DNA of 64,000 bases from Symbiodinium kawagutii (taxonomy: Eukaryota; Sar; Dinophyceae; Suessiales; Symbiodiniaceae): the NCBI GenBank assembly GCA_009767595.1, contig VSDK01000792.1, positions 144,487 to 208,486 of the forward strand, given 5' to 3'. Under the pieces are notes generated by a model, which did no database searches, had not been told where the DNA came from, and saw only the letters and a program-made list of their open reading frames with translations. A program made the position numbers and the translations under genes. Positions 47,301-59,300 of the stretch are shown piece after piece. Position 1 is the stretch's first letter, and each line of letters begins with the position of its first letter.

Positions 47301-50300
47301 AACAACAAATCTGATTGACATGGGGTGTCCATAAATATCATAAATGATGGTGTTCCCAGTTGCAATCCCAAACAACATTCAGGGAAAACATGTGCAGCGG
47401 TATCACCAGCTACGATCGAGTCGGGAAAACAAACAAGTTCGTGGAACTGAAATCGCTCGGGCAGAAATCGTGCCAGGAAAATGGTCGATTCCATGAGATT
47501 CCAGACCAGAAATGATTACTACTGACAAATACCGTTCGTCACCACAACGATGATTACTACTAGGTGAGCAGTGTAGCGTTAATGGTTGATTGAGTACTAT
47601 GGAGGTGACTCTACCAGCAGCTCAACTACTACGTGGTTTATATCATAAGGATGAATCATAACCTATCCCAAGATGGAATCCTTGCAAGCTTTGCTAGATG
47701 CTGATGTTGGAGACGTTCACTATGATACGCTTACCTGGGTGAACTCATCCAAACTGTTCACCTTGGAATTCATACAAGTTTCACTATCCACGATTCGACC
47801 ACCACTTGAGCCAGCATTGAGCCATGATTTCAACTATCATCTAAAAACATCTTCTACATTCTTTTACGCCATCATCTCAATCTAAACCAACATCTATACC
47901 GCCATTCAACGATCAATTTCCCCTTGCTTACTGTACCCAAGCGGGGCTCCCGCATGCGCATGCCCCGCGCCTGCACTTGGCGCTTCCAAAAGCGCTTGGC
48001 GCCCACTGAACATTGCGCGGCGGAGATCCTAAGAGCGAGCGCTTGCTGCGACCGGGAAATGCGATCCGACTGCTGAAAGTCTAACGGCTTTAGTGGCTAT
48101 ATGATAAATCATATGGCTATGGGTCAATATTAACCAACCAATAATGGGGTATAATAACCAACCATTTTAAAGGGAAACCAATGGTTAATGATGGGGAACC
48201 AGGGGTACAGGGTTTTGACCCACAGCCATATCCCAAAAAAAGCTAAGTTCAAAGCTGTAATCCACCCAGGATCATGGATCATTCACCAGTTTCCCAGTGG
48301 GTAACACTAACCATTGTACTCATATAGTGGTAAGATATCATAGTAACCATTTTCCCAGTATGGTCGGTGGTTAGTTAGCATTGTTATCATTCATGATTCA
48401 TGATCACCATTGTCATGGATTAAACATTCACCAAGTTATTATGATATTACTGTACTCATATAATCGTAAGAGTCATTCACCAATTTCCTACAGATTACAT
48501 GCGCAAAGGTAAGACGATTATTTAGATTTGAGAACATTAGATTAGTTATCATTTTCCTTCCTAAAAGTCCGGCAACGTCATTGTCATGGACAAAGTTCCT
48601 ATCATCATCAATGGTAAAAAAAATCCAATCAATAGTTCAACCAGTATCAACAAATATAGACAGTGTTAATATTGATGAAGCATGATTATCGATGCTCAAT
48701 GGTTGGTTGCTCATCTACGTGACAAACACAGCCAAGGTCTGACAATGGTCACAAATAGTCGATAACAAGGAGTTCATCATAGTGGCACGCAATGGTTAGC
48801 ACTAGTTCATCATTGAGGTGAACGATGGTTAGGAATGGTCATCATTGATGTTAGCCATGGCTAAGAATGCTTAATATGAAGGAGTTGATAGTAGTTCACA
48901 CTTGTGAATGGGTTATGGTGGTTTTTGTTGGCGCCTTGGGATATGATGTAGGCAAATTACATGGCTGGCTGATAGTACCTGATAGTGGGTGGTAGTAGGT
49001 ATTGGATGCTAATTACTAGTCAATATGTTTGATAATTGCTGACTAGCCAATCAATAGGGGTTGACAGTCCTTGAGAATGGTTTTAGAACCATGATTGCCA
49101 GTGGTTCATCAGGATCAGGCCAGGTTTGAATAATAGCTATGCTTTCTTCATCGTTGACAGGCTTTGTAATAATTAGATCATGGGTTTTCAATTGGTACGT
49201 TTGGTCATGTCTTTTGCCTGGTTCAGGCTACTTGATATGGTTCACAAGCTGCTTCACAAGCTGGTCAATGAGGCTTGCAATGGTTGAGAGTGTTTCAATA
49301 GAATGAGTGTATGTACAGTAAACCGACATATCACACTCAAAAGGCCGGGTGAACATTCTGAGAGTTGAAGATCCACAACTCTCGGATGTCAAAGAAGTTT
49401 CTTTCGAGAAAATGCTGTAAATAAGTATCATGGATATTCATATGATTACATAAATCAATCAATTAAAATTGGTCTTGAAATCATGATTCATGACGGCTCA
49501 TACTCGTTCGTCTCCGATGCAACAGTTAAACAATGCTTCAATACCTGCTCATGATAACATATACTGGGGAATTTCATCTGTGAAACTACAACTGAGGCTT
49601 TCCCATTTTCAACATGGATTTCTGCAAAGGGACCCCCCAAGAAGGGTTGATCAAGAGGCTCATATCTCTGGCATCCCAAGGTTGGTGAAGGTCGCTCTTG
49701 ACACGCCGCAAGCCTTCGGGACCAAGTGTCAAATCATCCAGCTCCTGATTGAAATCCAAGCCAGCAGCTTTCGAGCCCTCCACAACTGACAGAACTTGTG
49801 CCATGGATAGACCTCAGCCAGCTGAACTCAGAGGAGCCAGTTTGGCATACATATCTAGGCCAATAATATACAATATATCGTTAATTTACTAAGATTATAA
49901 TTAATTCTGGTTTGAAATTGTTATTGAAAACTAAATCAAGTGAATTATTGAAGGTGTTCTATTTGCAATTACCGTAGTTTCAACTGAATTTTGATCGTAT
50001 CGAAACAGGAGTAATTTGGGAGGGGCTAAGAACCACAACTGGAACCGGGACCCCCAATCTACTGGGCCCATAAAGTTGGACCTGAGTACATGGAAAGGCT
50101 TGTCATACTTTCGCTACACAAAGGTGCTGGAGAATCAGAATCCACGTGATGACTCTGATGACCCTTGCTGTTCTACGCCGATCAAAGCTAGAGGTGAGAC
50201 GGTTCCAAGTCAGAAGTGTTGCCGAGTCGGGCCACAGCTGATGATATTCCACCCCCAGTTCCGGCTCCTTTCAAATCACAGCCCCAGCAGCCATGTGCTA

Positions 50301-53300
50301 TGCAACACAGGGTGTCTCCCTAGCGCTTCGTAGGTTTCAGCAACTAAGGCCCCGCAGAGGGTTCATGGGGTTCAAGGAACCCTGTGCGGTCATAAACCGC
50401 CAAAAGGTAAACCAATAATCCCCCCACGAAGTGTAAAGTGCAGCTGCTGAAGGTTGGCAAATAGAGTCACCAGCAGGTTTGCCCGGAGGAATTGATGATT
50501 ATATAACTGTCAAAAAAGTTTCACCTTCTCTACCTTTGAATCATGACCACATGGTCATTGAATAGTTCTTCATGACTGTTTTCTACCCAACAAACCGAAT
50601 TGACAAATCAGCTATCATGCTCATCGCAGTTGCCAACTGAAGTTGATATACCCTTGAGACAAGCCATTGCGCACATGATATCTCAACTACATAACTGTGA
50701 ACAAAAAAACCTGCGCACTAGGTGAAGTGCCACAACGATCCGTTTCATAAGGCACGGTGGTGCTCACCACTATGAAAAAGTGATGATTTCACTACTGGGT
50801 GCTGGTTTCAACCCCTGTGAACAATAGTAGCCAATCAACCCAACATTGGTTGGTAGTTGACACTGGGGGAAATAGAAATGTCTAAAACCACCACCTAGAC
50901 TACATCATCACTGACCTGGGCACACAAATTTATCAACAAACCCTTTGACTTTTCCCATGTCACGTGATACTCTGGCTGGGAATGGTGCAATGCCGCGGAT
51001 CAATAAAAATTAAAAGCATCATTCGAACAATCGTCCCAAGAATGCCTTGATACACTTTTTTCTGTCGGTATATCGATCAATGGTCGTATCCCGCTAAATC
51101 GCAGGAAACCATAACACTTGTGGTGAAACAACGTTCATTGATGATCTATCCTACCGAGATCATGGACCAATGGTTGGTGGCACCCCGCCGGGCCCTGCGC
51201 CACAGCAGTGATCCCTGCGGCAAGCAGCGGAACTGCGACTTCAAGGAATCCGGTTTGCTACGCTGCAGCTGCAGAAAGGTCCGGTCAGTCCAGTGCTTGT
51301 AGTTCCTGGCAGCTGGCCCATGGAAACTCAAGTTCCTGAATGGCTAAATCATCTGGAAAGTGGGAGCCCCGAAACAATATAATTGAGGCGGTCAAGATTC
51401 ACCATTAAACACGCTAGCTATATCTATCATAACTGGTCGTTACGCAAAAGTGCACTGACCGCACTTAACAATCCCTGGAAGCACTGGTCATTTGCACAAA
51501 TGGTGGAGTATCCATGGCTTAGTTTGACCACTGGACAATCATAAACATAAACCCTGCTCAACCAGCCTGTTGTGTTGGGTTTTGGATCCAGCCCCACTGA
51601 ACTCACCACTGTGGCTGCCCACTTCTAGCTGGGTGCAGCCTAGAACTACCTGGAATGGTTCAGGATGTCTTGTGATTGTTAGATTGCCTTAGGCTCAACT
51701 GATGCTTTGTGGGGATGAATAGTGGTTAATGCCCGTGCGCACTGGGTACTGTTGGTCAGTAATGATCGGTTCATCATGGCTAATGGTTGAAAGATGCTTG
51801 GCAATAGTGGTTACTGATGCTAGTGCGAGAACGGAGTTCTGTCATTGCTAGGTAACCACCACAGACGACCGTCAATTCACAAGTTAACGCATACTTAAGT
51901 GATGGTTAGCGACCTGGTGATGACAAATCATGATGGTTTATGTTGGGTTGATGGTGGCTAAGCATATCAAGCATGGTTAATTCCCATCATCTTGCTCAAT
52001 TGGTGGGTTAAGTCGCTGTGATGATTTCCTAGTCTTGGTGTTTTCAGCGCAGCTATCAGGACAAGAGGCTACAACAGCAGAGCTGCTGTAAGAATCAACA
52101 ATTCCAATCTGTGAACTCTGGCAATAACAATTGCATCCTTTATGAATCAACCATATCACTAAAATCATCAAACACTATTCACCACCAGGTTTTTCATTTT
52201 TTTCACTATGAAAACCCTAGGGACTTCATCACTTGAACAATTACTTGAAAATGGACAACCCCTGTAATGAAAATCATTCACTTCAAAAATCCTAAGGACT
52301 TCATCACATTCGCAAGTCGCGGCGCATGTTTCGCAGCTCACCCTGGACCCGCTCCGCTCCTCCTTGGCGGCCGCCGCCAGCGGGGCGCCGGCGTACTTTC
52401 GCTGCCACGAGCGGCCTTGATCTTTTGCTCCAGTTGGCGGTTGAACCTGAGACGGTCGTTGTTGCAGATGGCTGTAGAGGGTACCAACCTGAGACGGTGG
52501 AATATGGCGATGGATGGCTATGGTTGATGGTTTACCCTCCGGTTATATAATCAACCAACCTGGAAGCCAAAAATCACCATATTTTGGAGTCAAACCACCT
52601 ATCAATGATGGATTTTCCACTTCTAGGTTAGTGGGCAAAGGTAACTCTTTTCCAATGAAATTTACCAGCTGTTTACCTCAAGCATCACCAGTGATTCGAT
52701 AGCCTTTCCTTTTTCGTGGGTCAATAACCATTGCAGCCGGGCATGGCACATGTACCATCAGGTAGGCTCCCCATCCACGAGGCACGTTTCCTTCAGCCAA
52801 GACACACCACCCAGTCAGGATCCACCTGGCGATCAGCTGGAAGGTGCAAATTGCCGCTAGGTGGCAACGCAAGGGACCAAGCGAAGCTTGCGTACGGTTA
52901 ACGTTGGTTGATACTGTCTACGTACTGTGAACATTGTTGACGTCAAGTGAGGCTTATGTAGTGCTGACTGCTGTGATGTCTACGAACTGATGGGTTTGTA
53001 GGGTAATACTGTTTCTAATAGGAAATCGTTCATGATCAATGAATCGGTCATATAGATTCTATTCTATGTTCGTCAATGCTGGGCAATGTTTGCTTTTACT
53101 GGTGAACGTTTGTTTATGATTGGTGCATGATTACGAGCGGTTTCATTGTGGCTCAGAGTGCTTCGCATCATGCTAGCAGTGCCTTATGGTGTATGAATAT
53201 CAACAGTGACTAATGATGGTTCATCCATGCTACCAATGATCTACAGTGAACTACGATGAACTACGCATATTCAATGATTGATCTCCCACTAACGGCTACT

Positions 53301-56300
53301 CCTTGCATATGTCACTAGACTTATGGATGAGTATCCAGACATGGTAGTGAACATCCAAGTAGCAATGGATAATGTCTGGCTTCTTGCGTTCAAGGGCTTT
53401 CCGTGTAGACTGTGAAATCCATAAATCGATATCAAAATAGCATTGTTTGCTTTTAGCATTGTTTTACATGCCTTCCACATCACAGCTATTTTCTGAACGG
53501 CATGTTAGGAGCTGGTCCTATATTGCACATGCGATATTCTTCGCATAGTTGTGGAGGTGGTGCTTGTTGCTACCAACATTTCAGCAGTGTCGAACAGAGA
53601 CGCAGAGGTGCAATTCCATGATCGGCAACTCTAGGCTTTATCCACAGCCATAGCCAAGGTACCATAGTAAGACAACCCAAAGAATCACGGCAGCAATGAT
53701 TGATGCGTGGTTTCTGAGGTGCCAACCTTGTTTTTAGCTGTGCACCTAGGTGTGTTTGGTTCCACAGGTCACATTTGCTCCAAGAAACAGCCACTACATC
53801 TCCCTGGACGTCGAAACCCTTTCTTCCAGCACGTCCTTGCGGTGCAATCTTCATGTTTGAAACGCGTCCAGCAATGATCGGTGATTATTTGATGTCTAAT
53901 TTTGTTTCGTGGGGACTGGGATACATCAAGATGTTTTTAAAGGTTGACATATTTCTTGAAATTGTAGTGTTCTATTCCGCTGGTCACGCATCAGTATAAA
54001 GAGGACAGGATATGATCTCAAAATTATGGCCAGCATTATAGCCACACAGTAGTTGATCATCATGTCTGCTTCGGAACAGTCCGAAGAGTTCAGGAAGCCA
54101 TAGAGTGACCCAGCAATGCTTAGCTTTCTTAATTCCGCTGGAAACAAGCGGACAGGGTTCGTTTCCAGTAAGGGAAATATCGGTGAGCGGTAGAAAGTTT
54201 GATCATGTCTGTACAGTGTGGGAAAAACATGAAATGCTACCGGCTTGCAGGAAACAACTACCACCCTCCAGGCATCATCAACTTCTCCATGACTCTCTAA
54301 GCTAAAATAAGAATTGGGTGGTGTCACTGTCGCATACTGTCTCCACTGATAATCCACCAATGTGTTTCTTGGTAGGGCAAGGTCATTTTCATGTGATGGT
54401 AATTCAGCAAGAAGACCGAGTGCTCATTCTCAAGTGCGAGGTTTTCCAATCATCCTAGCAGAATCGCTGCTTGAATCATCCTTGTGTACAAAAAAGGCAA
54501 CGGATTGTCGACCAGTCCAAAATAACACATGTACTTAGCGCAGTACCAATTGTGCTCTCTAGTCACATTAATTCACTATAATTTATTGCGCTATAAACGC
54601 AGTACTAATTGTGCTCAGTCGCCACATTAATTCACTGTTCTAATTACTGTAAGGAATTAGTGAATTCGGTAATCCGAATAAATTGACCTTGAACCAATTC
54701 ATACATGAATTCACTGTTGACCTTTCACAAGTTCTGCTTCCCTTCCCAGGAGCCCTAGCCCGACCTGAGCGTGGACCAAAACGTCTAATAACTCGCCATG
54801 TCGCATCAATCCCCCTTACGCGTTCACTTACGCAGTGCTTACGCCTCCACAGCGGGAGCTTACGCGGGAGACACTTAATAAGGAGCTTACGCGGGCACTT
54901 ACGCGGGCTTACGCAACCCAGACTTACGCGAGCATCGATATGACACGAGGAAATTGAAACATGTAAAGGGAGGTTTTGGAACGTGCTCACCTGCCGTCGC
55001 CCCGCTCCTGCGATTTGATGAAACTCACGGGATCTCCTTGGTGCATCCACGGTGGGAGATATACCAACCATGGTAAGGATCCACAGTGCTTGGATAGGAC
55101 CCAGCAAATGGGGATATCTATGAACCATGGTGATACCATCATTTCTTCATAGTCTGAAGGTATTTTCAGTTTTTGGTAAAACTATAATTACTTGAAACTG
55201 ATGACTTTAGAATTTTTGGGGATAGAACCAGCGACAACGTACGGTACTATAGCCAGAGAGTGAGATACGTAAATTGCTCCCCACAAGAAACTGATGCATC
55301 TTTCCAAAGCTGAGGGCGGGACTTTCTCCTCCAAATTGCCCCAAGTTTAACCCCTGTCAATGTTGCCCGTACCGCCAAAAAAACGGTTGCTGTCACATGG
55401 TTGGCACATGTTGTTCAATCATAGTTGTTTGTGGGAGAGGTAAAGGATGCTCTTAATGATGAATGTTCAAACAATGGCTGAACAGTGATTCAATGATGCT
55501 ACTATGTAAGCAATGGTTCAACGTCAGTTTTCCGCAGATTGTTGCTACGCAACCCCTTCGAAAAATGCCATTGAACCAAGCTGAGATCAGCACGATCTCC
55601 CTGGTTAAAGCCAGCGCTTCATCAACGGGGTAGGCGACATCTGCACTTACCATATCGACCCCTATAAATCATGGCACATCCAGCTGCACTCGTAGGTTTG
55701 CAGCAGCGCAGCGAACTCAGCCACCGATGGAACCACTTGGGGGGTGCCGGTGCCCAGTTTTGGCCACCGAGATTCATGATGCGCGTCGACTCACCTCGGC
55801 CAAGGACCAAGGAAGGCGTTGCCAAAAATGGTGAGATACAATGAACGGTAGCCACAAATGAAATGGTTGTGGATGTGCGTTGGTATATGTGAATACATGG
55901 TATATGTGTATATGATAAACAAATGATGGTTCGTTTTCAAGCAAGAACATCATATCATATCTCTACACGAATCGGCATGAATCGGCATCCGTACGTACAT
56001 GAGAAGGAACCTTACCATCACAAATATACACCCCCCCTCCAACAAATAGAAACCACTCACCGAGGATCTAAGCTCAAAGTTGGACATCATCATGTAATGT
56101 AGGAAAATCATAGCTACAAGTGTGTTGCATGATCCCTCCAAACATGTAGCAACATTTCTAGCCCAGAAATCATTCTCCGTGCGGAACACCAGGTTATGCA
56201 AAGACAAATGTAGGAATATCACCAACATCAAGTTTCGGTTGCCAAACAGTGGTGCTGTAATACGAAAAAGGTTGATAACTGCGATGCAATTATGACGAAA

Positions 56301-59300
56301 CTGGCGTGATGTGGTTTATCAAACGAGCTAAATTTTCAGGATCGCCGCAGTGGTTAAAGCAATCTATAGCCAGCTCATAAGCAGCATGGCGCTCCAACCA
56401 CAAACTTCAGTTAAGTATCGTTCATGTAGCCTTCACCGGGGATTCTGCTCTATCATCAAGCAATGTTGGCTATATGCTTCAGGTAAGCAATCGATCCATA
56501 GACCTATCGGTCAACGTGTCTGTCGATGTATATTGAGCATCTGCATGCTGGATATCTCTGTGAAACCATACCAGTGGCTATACAGGAATTTGTGGCTGGT
56601 TCAATCAAATTATTCAGTCGAAAATGACCATGAACATTTGTCAACTTTCAGTATCCATGACTCAACAGAAACCATCAATATTAAGCACCCTGTTCCATAA
56701 TCAACCATTAAAATCACTATCAACATTATACTTAACCATCATTATCCACCAAGAGCCAGCAAAAAACATCGTCGTTCAACCACTAAAAACATGTAAAAAC
56801 ATGTAAAAACCTTAATTAACCATAGGTTAACCATGGGCTAACCATAGAATGACCATCATTGTCCATAGCCAACCCTCATTCGGCCGCAACCTTCACCGTT
56901 TCGGACGCGTGGCCGTCGAACTTGCAGAGCCGAGTGAAGAGCACGCTGCGGATGGGCACGTTGATCCCCACACCCAGCGTGTCGGTGCCACAGACCAAGG
57001 CCAATAGCGAGTCCTATGGAGGTGGCGTGGGCTGCGTGGATGAAGCACCAGCCACGGGTGGATCACCAGTGGCGTTGGAGAACTAGCACCGCCACGGGTG
57101 GATATCCATAGTCAATGGATAGTAGTTCCAAATATAAACCAGGATATTCGGGCTAGTTGTATATTGAATACTCAATCAACCAGTGGCAATTGATAGAGTC
57201 CACTGTTATCCATCGATTGACAACCAGTCAAGGTCGGCTAGTGTTTAGAAAGAACTGTCATTTTGGCAAAAGTGGTTGATAAGTTGATAAGCAGTGAATA
57301 GCCAAAAGATAACTGCAAAAGGCAGGCCGAAGTTAAATGGTCGTCTGCGAAAGGTTTACCCCTAGTAAGTGGGCCAGCCAAGTGGACAAGGTTTTATCCT
57401 TTAATCTTTTGCTACATGCAGGGATAGCTACTGAGCAGCTGAAGTTCAGTTTTAAGCAGGTTTCCAAGATTGGCAACGACCATCTTCAGGGATGTGGTTG
57501 TGAGCTAATTACAATTGACCTCCAGCACTTCTCAACCATTTTTCCTCACGATTTTACATGATTACCTCCAATCATCCATTCTTACACATGCTCGCACTAG
57601 GTATCGAATCAACCACCATGTGTCATCGCTAACCACCAAATATCGAACCATACTAAGAATTAACCATCATGATTCACCGTCATTATGATACTTGGCTCAA
57701 GGAACCACCAAATCTCATTCACCATCAAATCTCATTATAAGTTGGGTGAGTTCACCCCTATAACTGGTAGAAATCACCCTAGTTAGACAAGTTAAATAAA
57801 CCAACTTAGTTCAGCGGTTGGGGGCCTACTTTGCATCACCCATTGCCATAGCTATGCTTCGCTCAGCCATGCCATGCCCGGCACGCCATGGCGCTGCGCC
57901 TGTGTCAGCTGTTCCACGAGGCGTCGATAGCATGGCAAGAGCCCAGCATGGTGGACACCAACACCTGCACGGGTGGACACGGAGGGAGGGGATGGTGGTG
58001 GTGCTTGGGTGGATGATTAAGGGTGGTTAATGGATGGTTAATGGATGATTAAGGGTGGTTGAGGACGCTTAAAGATGGTGAATGATGGTGGTTGATGGAT
58101 GGTTAAGGGTGGTGAATGATGGTGAATTCATGGGGCTAGTTAATGCTTGTTGTGAATGGTGAATGGATGGGAGGATGGTGGTCGATGATGATCAATGGTT
58201 ATGAATGGTTAGTACGTGGATAATGATGGTTAATGCTAGCATGGTGGCTGATGGCTAAGGATGGCTAATAATCATGATGGATGGTTAATGATACCAGCAA
58301 ATAGTTGATGGTTCTGGCTGACAATGATTTGTTTAACAATTGTGGTTGAGAGATGCTTAACTTTGGTTTGTACCTGTTACTAGTGGATGATGATGATGGT
58401 TGAAGAACGATGAACAGAAGGTTGTTGGTGAAATGAATGTCTAATGATGGCTAGTGAGGAGAGGGGGGTGATGATAGTTCACGATCTTGAGATGATATGA
58501 TATATTGATGGTTCGGATGGTTAAGAGTGGTCAGTGACCCTCCGCAAGGATCAACTAATGTTTAAATGATGGTTCATAGGCGGGAAAAATGGTTAGTTAG
58601 TGGCATTGTTGGTTGATTCATGGCAAAGTCTCATTTCAATGTTAGTTAAACCATGTTTAGTGAATGGTGGAGTGATGATTTGTTGATGAGTAGTGATGGC
58701 TAGTGACGGTGAAATGAATGGCTAATGAAGCTGAGTCAAACTCAAACACGATGGAATAAGAAATCACATCATCAATAGAGAATGTATGGGTTCAGTCATG
58801 GTCAATGGTAATTAGTTAATGGTTGATAATGGGGCTGGCAATTGTCAAGGATGGTCAAATAATCGTTTAAGATAGTTGGGTAGAGATGGTTAGGACATGA
58901 TTTTCTTGGTGATGGTTGGGGATGGTTAGGCCAACCAAAGAATCAGTTTAATCATTCACCACAGTCGAACCATGTTCCAACCATCATTGTTAGCCATCAT
59001 CAATTAACCATCAACCATTGATCAACCACAAATATAGCAAATCACGAATTGCTATCATAACAATTCTTATCCATCATAAACCATCATCATTAACGATCAC
59101 TATCAACCATTGAAATTGCTATTATCAACCATTTATCAACCATTTCTCTACCATTTATCAACCATTTATCAACCACTTATCAACTATTTCTCAACCATTT
59201 CTCAACTATCACAACTTTTCTTAACCATGGTTGATAAACTTAGCCTTTTCGCAACCATTTATCAACTATCATAACCATTCTTACCTAAGCCTTTCTTAGC

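Noticed and set aside
53570..53789. Extension of the GRAGRKGFD exon as a longer protein, briefly considered as a piggyBac-like transposase end
   Set aside because: The GRAGR motif joins to REFHQIAG of the helicase, and the downstream residues match no transposase motif.
54640..55128. 162-codon minus frame covering the CTTACGC array
   Set aside because: It is kept open partly by the repeated CGCGTAAG sequence; only the small REFHQIAG exon within it is supported.
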